Assembly (NCBI RefSeq): GCF_000378225.1
Contig: NZ_KB905147.1
Coordinates: 1-64,000, forward strand
Reading direction: 5' to 3'
DNA: 64,000 bases
Source: Methylophilus methylotrophus DSM 46235 = ATCC 53528
GTDB taxonomy: Bacteria; Pseudomonadota; Gammaproteobacteria; Burkholderiales; Methylophilaceae
Shown here: positions 33,835 through 41,697 of the stretch, one piece after another
How positions within the stretch are numbered: position 1 is the first letter of the stretch
How the letters are laid out: every line of letters begins with the position of its first letter
Translations under genes and position numbers: made by a program
The notes under the pieces: generated by a model
Seen by the model: the letters and a program-made list of their open reading frames with translations, nothing else
What the model was told of the DNA's origin: nothing
Database searches by the model: none

Positions 33835-36800
33835 CCCTGCCAGAACTCTCCGTCAAACGTCACGTGTTGGCCTGGATGCTCTCCGGCGTCATGGTTCTAT
33901 TCGGCTTGATTGCTTACCAGCGCATTGCGCTGGACCGTTTTCCGGCCATTGAATTTCCTGTCATCTCCATCACGACCACCTTAAAAGGGGCCAATCCGGA
34001 TGTGGTGGACACCAGTATCACCAGCATTCTGGAGTCCGCAGTCAACACCATGCCCGGTCTGGAGCACGTTCAATCAGCCTCGTCGCCAGGGGTTTCGGTC
34101 ATCACGCTCACTTTCAAGCTGGAAAAAAACATAGATCAGGCCTACACCGAAGTACAGTCCAAGGTAAACCAGGCGGTGCGCCGTCTGCCCCAAGAGACCG
34201 ACCCCCCCGTATTGCGTAAGGCAGAAACAAACGACTCCCCCATTTACTGGTTGGCCTTGCATGGCGACCGCACGGTACAACAACTGAACTTGTACGCGCT
34301 CAATGTGCTAAAAAAGAAACTTGAAACCATAGACGGTGTAGGTGAGGTCTTGCTGGGTGGCCGTCGGGACCGCACGATAAGAGTTGAATTTAATACTGAA
34401 CGGATGGCGGCCTATGGCTTGACCGTCAACGATCTGTTGCAGGCTTTTTCGCGCGAGCACGTACAAGTGCCGGGCGGTTTCCTGGTGCAGGCACAATCAG
34501 AAAAAATGCTCAAACTGGACATGGAATTTCACCGTGTCAATGAGCTGGAAAGCCTGATTGTCGCCAATCGCAAAGGCGCACTAATCAAACTGCGTGATGT
34601 AGCCGCCATTAAAGATGACTTGTCCGACTTCAGGCAAATTGCCCGCTATAACGGCAAACCGGCAGTCGGGCTCGGCATGATTAAAGTGCCCAATGCCAAT
34701 ACAGTAGAAATCGTGCATGAAATTGAACGGCGTTTGGCAGCCGATATCCGGCCTAACCTGCCACCAGGCATGTATTTAAGCGAGTCATACAATGAGGCGC
34801 CTTTTATTGAGAAAATGGTCGCCGCTCTCAAGGAGCATTTACTTGAAGGAACCCTGTTAGCCGCATTGATCGTCTTTCTGTTTATGCGTTCTGTGAGCTC
34901 TACCCTCATGATTTGCCTGGAAATACCGGTCTCTCTGTTGGGCGCGATTGCTGCCATGTATTTTGCCGGATACAGCTTTAACAGCATGACGCTGCTGGCA
35001 TTGTTACTATTGATAGGCGTGGTGGTGGACGATGCGATTGTCATGCGCGAAAGCATTTTGCGCCATCTTGAGCAAATCCGTGAGCAAGGTAGCCTGCACT
35101 TGCAACAATTTATAGAGCTACGCAACCGGGCCACCCTGGAAGGTAGCCGTGAGGTGACCTTTGCCGTGATTGCCGCTTCATTCTCACTGGTATGTATTTT
35201 TGCCCCGGTGATTTTCATGGATGGCGTCATAGGCAAGTTTTTTAAAGCATTTGGCCTGGTGATGACAGTGGGTGTGCTGGCCTCGCTGTTTGTTTCACTC
35301 ACATTAACGCCCATGTTAAGTGCTCGCTACCTCAAATCCGAGAATCACCGTGGTCGTTTTTACGATGCATTGGATAAGGTATTCTCCACGATGGACCGCC
35401 AGTATCGTAGCCTGATTACATGGAGCCTTCATCATCGATGGAAAGTCATGCTGGTCACTGCAGTGACCGTGCTTTCCAGTGTGTACTTTATCCAGGCAGT
35501 TGATAAAGAGTTTGCGCCCGAAGCGGATGAAAGCCGGTTTACCATCAGCTTCAAAACACCGCTCGGGTCCAGCTTGTCTTACACCCTGACCAGGTTGGAT
35601 GCGATTGAGCAAATACTAGCCAAGCATTCTGAGGATATTGCCAGCTACTTCAGTGTCATCGGCAGCGGGCAGCGCGGACAAGTCAACGAAGGTCGTATCA
35701 GCATCCGCATGCATGACAGGCAACACCGTCCTCACAGCCAGCACTTTGTAGTCAATGCGTTAAAAAAAGAGCTTGCCTCCCTCCCCGGCGTGCGGGCATT
35801 TCCGGTCCCTTCGTCTATGATACGCGGCCAGCGTTCGGAAATACTCCAATTCCTCATTAGCGGACCTAACATTCAAAACGTGGGGCTTTACGCTAAACAA
35901 ATCCAGCAACAACTGACGGACATTGATGGATTTGGCAAAATTGACATGGATTTGCAGCTGGACTTACCTCAATTGGAAATGCATGTGGACCGTGACCGTG
36001 CAGCGCAATTGGGCATCAGTGCCAATGACATCGCCAGCGCAGTGAATACATACGTAGGCGGGATGGATATTGCCAGCTATAACGACGTTGATGGCGATGG
36101 GCAACGGTATGATATCCGCCTAAAGGCAAATGAAAACGATATTCGCAGCCCCGACCACCTGCAAAGAATCTTCCTGCGCAGTGCGCAAGGCCAACTGGTC
36201 AGGCTGGATACGCTGGCCAAATTTAGCGCCAAGCTCGGCCCTGCTGTGATCGGGCGCTATGACCTGCAATACGCTGCCAACTTATATGCCAGTCCCAGCA
36301 TGCCGCTGGCCGAAGCCATCTCTCATGTGGAGAAAGTGACAGGGGCCATCCTCCCGGCAGATTACCAATTCAAGTTATCCGGGCAGGCGGAAGAGTTTTC
36401 CAAAACATTTAAGAATGTCGGCTTTATTTTTGGCCTGGCGATGATTCTGCTATATATGGTATTAGCCAGCCAGTTCAATTCCTTTCTGCAACCTGTACTG
36501 GTCATGGTGGCGCAACCGTTGGCCATGGTCGGCGGCCTGTTTGCGCTTTGGCTTACCGGCCAAACACTCAATATCTATTCCATGATAGGGCTGGTGCTAT
36601 TAATCGGCCTGGTCGCCAAAAATTCTATCCTGCTGATAGACCTTACCAACCAGTATCGTGAACAGGGCATGAGTACCAATGAGGCATTGCTTGCTGCCTG
36701 CCCCGTCAGGTTACGTCCGGTACTCATGACCTCACTGACGATTATTCTGGCCTTGCTGCCAGCCGCTTTGGGGCTCAGTGCAGGCGATGAAACGAATAAA

Positions 36801-36911
36801 CCATTATCCATCGCCGTCATCGGCGGCATGATCTCGTCGACCTTATTGACACTGGTGGTGGTGCCGGCTTTTTACTCACTGGTCTTTTCCAGAAAAGCAG
36901 CTGCCACTTAA
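33831..36911 (+). CDS. RND efflux transporter permease (AcrB/MexF type)
   Basis: A proton-driven resistance-nodulation-division pump of the hydrophobic/amphiphilic exporter class. The 1026-residue protein is full length, with 12 membrane helices and two large periplasmic loops. Visible signatures are the N-terminal LPELSVKRHVLAWMLSGVMV, the helix 4 proton-relay motif LLLLIGVVVDDAIVMRESIL (paired Asp), FMDGVIGKFFKAFGLVMTVG and helix 10-11 LVLLIGLVAKNSILLIDLTN. It is translationally coupled to the adaptor gene. No outer-membrane factor gene follows, so the pump likely borrows a TolC-type channel encoded elsewhere. Substrates are unknown. Confidence 0.93.
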   Translation: MTLPELSVKRHVLAWMLSGVMVLFGLIAYQRIALDRFPAIEFPVISITTTLKGANPDVVDTSITSILESAVNTMPGLEHVQSASSPGVSVITLTFKLEKNIDQAYTEVQSKVNQAVRRLPQETDPPVLRKAETNDSPIYWLALHGDRTVQQLNLYALNVLKKKLETIDGVGEVLLGGRRDRTIRVEFNTERMAAYGLTVNDLLQAFSREHVQVPGGFLVQAQSEKMLKLDMEFHRVNELESLIVANRKGALIKLRDVAAIKDDLSDFRQIARYNGKPAVGLGMIKVPNANTVEIVHEIERRLAADIRPNLPPGMYLSESYNEAPFIEKMVAALKEHLLEGTLLAALIVFLFMRSVSSTLMICLEIPVSLLGAIAAMYFAGYSFNSMTLLALLLLIGVVVDDAIVMRESILRHLEQIREQGSLHLQQFIELRNRATLEGSREVTFAVIAASFSLVCIFAPVIFMDGVIGKFFKAFGLVMTVGVLASLFVSLTLTPMLSARYLKSENHRGRFYDALDKVFSTMDRQYRSLITWSLHHRWKVMLVTAVTVLSSVYFIQAVDKEFAPEADESRFTISFKTPLGSSLSYTLTRLDAIEQILAKHSEDIASYFSVIGSGQRGQVNEGRISIRMHDRQHRPHSQHFVVNALKKELASLPGVRAFPVPSSMIRGQRSEILQFLISGPNIQNVGLYAKQIQQQLTDIDGFGKIDMDLQLDLPQLEMHVDRDRAAQLGISANDIASAVNTYVGGMDIASYNDVDGDGQRYDIRLKANENDIRSPDHLQRIFLRSAQGQLVRLDTLAKFSAKLGPAVIGRYDLQYAANLYASPSMPLAEAISHVEKVTGAILPADYQFKLSGQAEEFSKTFKNVGFIFGLAMILLYMVLASQFNSFLQPVLVMVAQPLAMVGGLFALWLTGQTLNIYSMIGLVLLIGLVAKNSILLIDLTNQYREQGMSTNEALLAACPVRLRPVLMTSLTIILALLPAALGLSAGDETNKPLSIAVIGGMISSTLLTLVVVPAFYSLVFSRKAAAT

Positions 36912-37846
36912 ACATCTGCCTCAGTCACCTTTGATGGTGTGGTGGCATCCATACCCACCGCGACCACCCCCATCATCACCAGCACCGTTCCGGCACCTTG
37001 TATCCACGATAGCTGTTCACCTAAAAAGAGATAAGCAAGTAAGATCGTTGATACAGGACCAATCGCGCTGATGAGGGATGCCTTGCGGCTACCCAGTTGA
37101 TGTATCCCAACATTCATTAATATCGCCGGCAAGACAGTCGCCACAATCGCCATCAGCATGGCCAATGCATACACCTGATGAGGCAAAGCCATGATTTCTT
37201 TGGTAGAACCACTGATTCCGAACTGGCATGCACTCGCAAAGGCAGCTATGCCCATCGTCAAAGCCGTAAAGCGGGTGGCTCCCAGCTTTGGGATGAACTG
37301 CCCACAACCCAGCAGATATCCCGCATACACCACCGCACTTAACAACACCAGCCACGCCCCATACATCGTCTCGCTGGAATGCAGGCCGGACAGCTCAATG
37401 TCATGCCAGACCACCAACACCACGCCTGCATAGCTCACCGTCATGGCAAACCATTCGCGGCGGGTGATATGATGCTTTAGAAAGATCGCACTCATGACGA
37501 CAACCAGGGTGGGGTAAAGAAATAAAATGACTCTCTCCAGCCCTGCCGACACAAAACGCAATCCTTCAAAATTGAGCCACATAGACCCATAGCCACCAAT
37601 CACGGCCAATATCACCAGCCATGACCAGTCCTTGATGGTTAACGTCGCAGGGGATCCCTGGCGTGCTGCCCACCAACCTAAAGCCACAAAAAACGGCAGC
37701 GCAAACGCCATACGTAATGCAATCAAATTCCCCGCGTCCACGTGATAAACGTAAGCGAGTTTCACCATAATTGCCTTGGACGAAAAAACAATGGATGACA
37801 ACAGCACCAGCGTGGCACCGTAATACGGGTGGGTAGAGTCTTTCAT
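36908..37846 (-). CDS. EamA/DMT-family transporter with attenuator-like leader
   Basis: A 312-residue inner-membrane transporter of the drug/metabolite superfamily, about ten helices, two EamA repeats (LSSIVFSSKAIMVKLAYVYH and VVYAGYLLGCGQFIPKLGAT). The family includes the E. coli cysteine/O-acetylserine exporter EamA, but substrate cannot be assigned by sequence alone. Its upstream region holds a Cys-rich leader ORF and alternative hairpins, described separately, pointing to control by cysteine or its charged tRNA. It converges with the RND pump gene, overlapping by 4 bp. The start ATG is 37844-37846 with AGGG five bases upstream. Confidence 0.87.
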   Translation of the reverse strand: MKDSTHPYYGATLVLLSSIVFSSKAIMVKLAYVYHVDAGNLIALRMAFALPFFVALGWWAARQGSPATLTIKDWSWLVILAVIGGYGSMWLNFEGLRFVSAGLERVILFLYPTLVVVMSAIFLKHHITRREWFAMTVSYAGVVLVVWHDIELSGLHSSETMYGAWLVLLSAVVYAGYLLGCGQFIPKLGATRFTALTMGIAAFASACQFGISGSTKEIMALPHQVYALAMLMAIVATVLPAILMNVGIHQLGSRKASLISAIGPVSTILLAYLFLGEQLSWIQGAGTVLVMMGVVAVGMDATTPSKVTEADV

Positions 37847-37848
37847 AT

Positions 37849-37943
37849 GAGCCCTGAATCAGTGGGGCTCGCCGGGAAGGGACAACAGATCAACCGCGGA
37901 GAGCCCGCGGTTGCAAAAGATTTACGACAAGCAGCAACCGCGG
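37849..37943 (-). promoter_or_regulatory. Attenuator-like alternative RNA structures
   Basis: Reading the minus strand, three mutually complementary segments occur: A, CCGCGGTTGC (37943-37934, inside the Cys codons of the leader ORF); B, GCAACCGCGG (37914-37905); C, CCGCGGTTG (37899-37891). A pairs perfectly with B (10 bp), or B pairs with C (9 bp, 5-base loop). A further stem GAGCCC (37870-37865) / GGGCTC (37854-37849) would cover the AGGG ribosome binding site of the EamA gene. A second GGGCTC in the B-C loop (37906-37901) could compete for that GAGCCC. There is no U run after B:C, so control of translation start is more likely than termination. Confidence 0.55.
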
Positions 37944-37984
37944 CAAGTGGTGGCGACCAGCCACAATGCCTTTCGGTTCATCAT
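37922..37984 (-). CDS. Cysteine-rich leader peptide (20 codons)
   Basis: Reads ATG ATG AAC CGA ... TGC CGC GGT TGC TGC TTG TCG TAA, giving MMNRKALWLVATTCRGCCLS with three cysteines just before the stop. The Cys codons lie on one strand of a hairpin that competes with a second hairpin further down, as in amino-acid attenuators. A promoter candidate is TTGACC (38050-38055), 17 bp, TACATT (38027-38032), the -35 overlapping the end of the GNAT gene. No good ribosome binding site is seen before the ATG pair, which weakens the case. It is too short for standard gene finders. Confidence 0.55.
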   Translation of the reverse strand: MMNRKALWLVATTCRGCCLS

Positions 37985-38051
37985 CACAACAGTAGGTTGA
38001 TTGAATTGCTTGTGCATAAGCGTTCGAATGTACGCGGGTTTTGCAGAATGG

Positions 38052-38597
38052 TCAAGTTGCAAAATGCGAGGATAAGCTTTTTTGCAATGTGATGAGTTGC
38101 ATATTTTCTACTTGCGGCTGCCACATGTCAGGCTGGTGCGGAAAAGGCAGTGTCTCCCCCGTAGGCTGGTAGCCTAACCGCCTATAAAATGCGATTAACT
38201 CCTCGCGTAAACTGATCACCATCATTTGCGCTCTTTGCATACCCCATTGAGATACCGCCAGTTTTTCGGCGGCGAGTATCATGGCCTTGCCGTAACCGCG
38301 GTTCTGCAACAGCGGTGAAACGGCAATCATGCCTAATTTGACGGTGCCAGTCTCCTCAGGATGCTGCTCAAGACAAAGACTGGCAGCCATCACGCCACTT
38401 GCATCTTCCCCAATCAAAATACACGCATCTTCACGTGCCAATAAAGCTTGTATCGTCCGTTCACTGGTTCGCACGCCGGTCAACAAATCAGCTTCCGTGG
38501 TCCATCCAGCGCGACTGGTCTCTCCCCTGTAAGCCGCATTTACCAGGGCACATAACACGGGGACATCTGATTCTTGGGCAAGACGTTGTATCAGCAT
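38052..38597 (-). CDS. GNAT-family N-acetyltransferase
   Basis: A roughly 180-residue acetyltransferase of the GCN5-related family; substrate unknown. It shows the N-terminal RLAQESDVPVLCALVNAAYR, motif B/A strand SLCLEQHPEETGTVKLGMIA and the acetyl-CoA-binding VSPLLQNRGYGKAMILAAEK (R/Q-x-x-G-x-G/A), then LREELIAFYRRLGYQPTGE. The ATG at 38595-38597 is used; a GTG three codons earlier is possible. It follows the symporter gene by about 11 bp and may be co-transcribed with it. Confidence 0.87.
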   Translation of the reverse strand: MLIQRLAQESDVPVLCALVNAAYRGETSRAGWTTEADLLTGVRTSERTIQALLAREDACILIGEDASGVMAASLCLEQHPEETGTVKLGMIAVSPLLQNRGYGKAMILAAEKLAVSQWGMQRAQMMVISLREELIAFYRRLGYQPTGETLPFPHQPDMWQPQVENMQLITLQKSLSSHFAT

Positions 38598-38608
38598 AAC
38601 GATCACAC

Positions 38609-39838
38609 TTAAACGCGAGGACCAACAGCAGTCATATGCTGCACCACCAGGCTGCCCACGATGTCTCCCTCAACATTGACAGTGGTGCGTAACGTATCCA
38701 GCAACCGGTCTATGGGCAACAAAATGGCAATGGCTTCGGCGGGCAGCCCCACACTCTGCAGCACCATCACCATGGTGACCATGCCCGCGCTGGGGATACC
38801 AGGTGCCCCCATGCCAGCAATCATCGCGGTCAAACAAACCACCAGTTGCTGGGCCAGATTCAAATCCACACCCGCCAGCTGCGCAATAAACAAAGCCGCA
38901 GCAGCTTCATAGAGCGCCGTCCCATCCATATTCATGGTCGCCCCCAGCGGGATCACAAATCCGGCAATTTCTGGCTTCACATGCAAATGCTGCGTCACAC
39001 AACGCAAAGTCACCGGCAATGTGGCACTGCTGGAGCTGGTAGCAAATGCCGTGACCAGCGCCTCGCGCGCGCCGCGCCAAAGCCACAAGGGCGAGCGGCG
39101 GGTAAACAGCCACAATACCAACGGCAACACTAGCAGACCATGCAACAAGGTAGAACCCACTACCACTGCTGCAAACCGCGCCAGCACCTGCAATATCGCC
39201 ACATCCTGTTGCGCCACCAGTTTAAACAACAACGCCGCTACGCCCAGCGGCGCCAGCTGCATGATCCAACCCACCAGCCGCATACACAAAGCCAAGCCCT
39301 GCTCAAACAAACCGCGCAAATCATCAAATTGCGCACCGCCCATCACCAGCGCAATGCCGCTTAGCAAGGCAAACATCACCACCGCCAGAATCTGGCCTTC
39401 GGCCAGCGCCTTAAATGGGTTCATGAACAGGCCATGCAAAAAACCGGCAAAAAAATCCGGCAGTGACATAGACTTTGCCTCAAACTGCTGAATCGCCCCC
39501 TCAAACATAGCCAAATGCAAGCCTGCCCCAGGCTTAAACAGATTGCTTGCAGTCAAACCAATCACAATCGCCACCAGCATACTGCTGATAAAAAACAGCA
39601 AAGTATAGCGCCATACCCTGTGCATCTGCTGATGCTGGCGCAAATTGGCAATGCCCACCACAATGCTGCAAAACACCAGCGGCACCAGCACCATTTTAAG
39701 TAAATCGATAAATAGCGTGCCTACGAGACTAGCGGCATACAACGCAGTGTCATGTTTCCCTCCATGCGCGAGCCATCCAAACAAAACACCAACAACAGCA
39801 GCGATTAATATTTGGGCATTTAGGCTGGGAAGTTTCAT
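38609..39838 (-). CDS. Dicarboxylate/amino acid:cation symporter (DAACS family)
   Basis: A 409-residue secondary transporter of the glutamate/aspartate/C4-dicarboxylate family (SDF fold). Visible hallmarks are LLKMVLVPLVFCSIVVGIAN, the re-entrant Ser-rich loop TAFATSSSSATLPVTLRCVT, the ion-binding FVIPLGATMNMDGTALYEAA, and GAPGIPSAGMVTMVMVLQSV with PIDRLLDTLRTTVNVEGD at the end. These positions bind substrate and Na+ or H+ in known members. Substrate choice between glutamate, aspartate and dicarboxylates is not decided. The GNAT gene follows closely. Confidence 0.92.
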   Translation of the reverse strand: MKLPSLNAQILIAAVVGVLFGWLAHGGKHDTALYAASLVGTLFIDLLKMVLVPLVFCSIVVGIANLRQHQQMHRVWRYTLLFFISSMLVAIVIGLTASNLFKPGAGLHLAMFEGAIQQFEAKSMSLPDFFAGFLHGLFMNPFKALAEGQILAVVMFALLSGIALVMGGAQFDDLRGLFEQGLALCMRLVGWIMQLAPLGVAALLFKLVAQQDVAILQVLARFAAVVVGSTLLHGLLVLPLVLWLFTRRSPLWLWRGAREALVTAFATSSSSATLPVTLRCVTQHLHVKPEIAGFVIPLGATMNMDGTALYEAAAALFIAQLAGVDLNLAQQLVVCLTAMIAGMGAPGIPSAGMVTMVMVLQSVGLPAEAIAILLPIDRLLDTLRTTVNVEGDIVGSLVVQHMTAVGPRV

Positions 39839-40140
39839 TCTGTGGATTTTTCAGGGTGAAAGGGTTAAGGAAATGATACTTTAACTTGCGAGGCAAAAGG
39901 CAAGGAATTTAGCAGTGCTGGCCTGAATGATGGATATTTGAATACAAATACTGCTAAGGGAAAATATCGATTTTTGGTAACTTTCAAACGCAGGTGAGTT
40001 ACACAAAACGATTGCACGAAATGAAAAAGAAACGCATTAGAGTTGGGAGCGAATCAAACTTAAATAAAATTTGCGTGACAAAGATTCGGTTAAACCCTGA
40101 CCCCTCTTAGGTGATGGCACATCGGACGGAGCCATCAGCC
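39839..40140. other. Intergenic stretch without recognised gene
   Basis: Between the symporter start and the pqqA terminator there is about 300 bp of AT-richer sequence. It should hold the symporter promoter on the minus strand. A small GATGGC / GCCATC inverted repeat lies at about 40113-40136. No conserved ORF, tRNA or repeat is seen. Confidence 0.6.
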
Positions 40141-40144
40141 AACA

Positions 40145-40171
40145 AAAAACCCGACTCTCGGTCGGGTTTCT
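40145..40171 (-). terminator. Terminator after pqqA
   Basis: AAACCCGAC / GTCGGGTTT stem with a five-base loop, followed on the minus strand by TTTTTTGTTG. It lies about 23 bp past the pqqA stop codon, so pqqA is a single-gene transcript or the last gene of one. Confidence 0.85.
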
Positions 40172-40193
40172 GTCATTTCAGCCTGAGCTAAAA

Positions 40194-40265
40194 TTATTTA
40201 TTCATCACGTACATAGTTACTTCAAAGCCAAAACGCATTTCGGTAGCAGCTGGTTTAGTCCACAT
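40194..40265 (-). CDS. pqqA: PQQ precursor peptide PqqA
   Basis: PqqA is the ribosomal peptide whose Glu and Tyr side chains are cross-linked by PqqE and trimmed to form pyrroloquinoline quinone, the cofactor of methanol and other quinoprotein dehydrogenases. The 23-codon frame starts [19 protein letters not shown] and ends in a short VMNK tail. The diagnostic E-x-x-x-Y is EVTMY with Glu15 and Tyr19, and the MWTKPA start is typical of the family. AAGGAG precedes the ATG at optimal spacing. A terminator follows directly and no pqqB-E genes lie nearby, so the gene is separated from the rest of the pathway. It is too short for routine ORF calling. Confidence 0.95.
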   Translation of the reverse strand: MWTKPAATEMRFGFEVTMYVMNK

Positions 40266-40398
40266 GGTGTTTCTCCTTAAAGGGTTAACAATCGATCAAA
40301 TGTGTGCACAGTATGCGCTTGGCCTTTACTTCTGTTGAGTGCTGTTTTACTTGAATGATGCTCATGATTTTCCGCAGTTGCTGATAAGCATTCAGGTA

Positions 40399-41676
40399 TT
40401 AAACCGCTTTTTCAAACACCGCAGCAAAAAATCCATCCGTACCATGCAGATGTGGCAACAACTTCAGATACTCGCCGGTATCCAGCACAATGTTTTGCTG
40501 AGCGAGTACTTCATTTGCAGGAACCAGTTTAAAGTCTGGATGCGCTTGTAGAAATGCTTCGGCAATCGCCTCATTTTCGTCGCGTAACAAACTGCAAGTC
40601 GCATAGACCACACGGCCGCCCGCTTTACATAGCTTGGCTGCACGGGCGAGGATATTGGTTTGTTTAACATTGAGTTCGGCCACATCCTGCTCGGTTTGAC
40701 GCCATTTCAAATCGGGATTTCTTCTTAACGTCCCCAGGCCGCTACACGGCGCATCCACCAGCACCCGGTCAAACTTGCCGTTGAGACGTTTGAGTTTGAG
40801 GTCGTTTTCGTTGTTGATGAGTTGTGCTTGCAGGTTGGATAATCCGCTACGCTTGAGGCGTTGACCTAGGTTATTCAGGCGTTTTTCCGAGACATCAAAC
40901 GCATATAAGCGGCCGGTGTTTTTCATGAGTGCACCTAATGCCAGCGTTTTACCGCCAGCGCCAGCACACAGATCTGCGACCATCTGGCCACGCTTGGGGG
41001 CGACCAGGTAACTGAGTAATTGGCTACCTTCATCCTGCACTTCAATTTTGCCTTCAGTAAACAAAATGTGTTTACCTATATTCAACCGGGCACCCATGCG
41101 GATACCAACAGGCGAGTGTGGCGTTGGCGTGATAACGTTATCTTTCACCGTGTTTTCTGCCAGCATGCGTGACAATACTTCTTCGCGGTTGGCCTTGATG
41201 GTGTTGACGCGCAAATCCAGGCTGGCCTGTTCGAACATACTGCGGCAGATGGTCATCGCCTCGGCTTCGCCATACTGGGCGACCAGCTTTTCCCAGAACC
41301 AGTCGCGTACATCGGCTAATACGGCAGGGGCAAAGCCTTCACTGTTTTTGGCTTTGATGGTGACCGCCCACTCCTTCTGGCGCTCATCTAGCAGGTCCTC
41401 AAGGTCGCGTATGCTTTTGCCTTCTACCTTGAGCAGCCAGGCAATGATTAATTTGCGCGTATCTTCGTGGTCATCTGGACCCTCCAGCGTCAGCGTGCTC
41501 AGGTAGCGGTAGCGGCGGAGTACACCGTAAGCAGTTTCAGCCACCCAGGCGCGGTCTTTGGTGCCCAACTCGCGGTGCTGGCGGAAAAATTCGCCTAGCC
41601 GGGCATCCGCGGGGCTTTCAAATTTGAGCAGGTCATTTAACAGCATCGCCGTCTGGCGCATCAGGGTTTGATTCAT
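40399..41676 (-). CDS. rsmB: RsmB/NOP-family rRNA cytosine-5 methyltransferase
   Basis: A SAM-dependent RNA m5C methyltransferase, probably acting on 16S rRNA. The 425-residue protein has an N-terminal helical domain (about 1-150, with FFRQHRELGTKDRAWVAETA and YGVLRRYRYL), a PUA-like linker, and a Rossmann catalytic domain: VADLCAGAGGKTLALGALM (SAM site), FDRVLVDAPCSGLGTLRRNP (motif IV Cys) and RVVYATCSLLRDENEAIAEA (motif VI catalytic Cys). The symbol is given with moderate certainty, since the family contains several paralogs. It precedes pqqA by 133 bp on the same strand and follows a DUF3108 gene. Confidence 0.85.
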   Translation of the reverse strand: MNQTLMRQTAMLLNDLLKFESPADARLGEFFRQHRELGTKDRAWVAETAYGVLRRYRYLSTLTLEGPDDHEDTRKLIIAWLLKVEGKSIRDLEDLLDERQKEWAVTIKAKNSEGFAPAVLADVRDWFWEKLVAQYGEAEAMTICRSMFEQASLDLRVNTIKANREEVLSRMLAENTVKDNVITPTPHSPVGIRMGARLNIGKHILFTEGKIEVQDEGSQLLSYLVAPKRGQMVADLCAGAGGKTLALGALMKNTGRLYAFDVSEKRLNNLGQRLKRSGLSNLQAQLINNENDLKLKRLNGKFDRVLVDAPCSGLGTLRRNPDLKWRQTEQDVAELNVKQTNILARAAKLCKAGGRVVYATCSLLRDENEAIAEAFLQAHPDFKLVPANEVLAQQNIVLDTGEYLKLLPHLHGTDGFFAAVFEKAV

Positions 41677-41697
41677 CAGGTTCTTTCAATACTTGCA

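Noticed and set aside
34646-35314. 222-codon minus-strand open frame
   Set aside because: Antisense to the RND permease, whose frame carries all family motifs.
37829-38092. 87-codon plus-strand ORF
   Set aside because: It overlaps the leader region and ends of two minus-strand genes and has no start signal; the minus-strand leader explains the sequence better.
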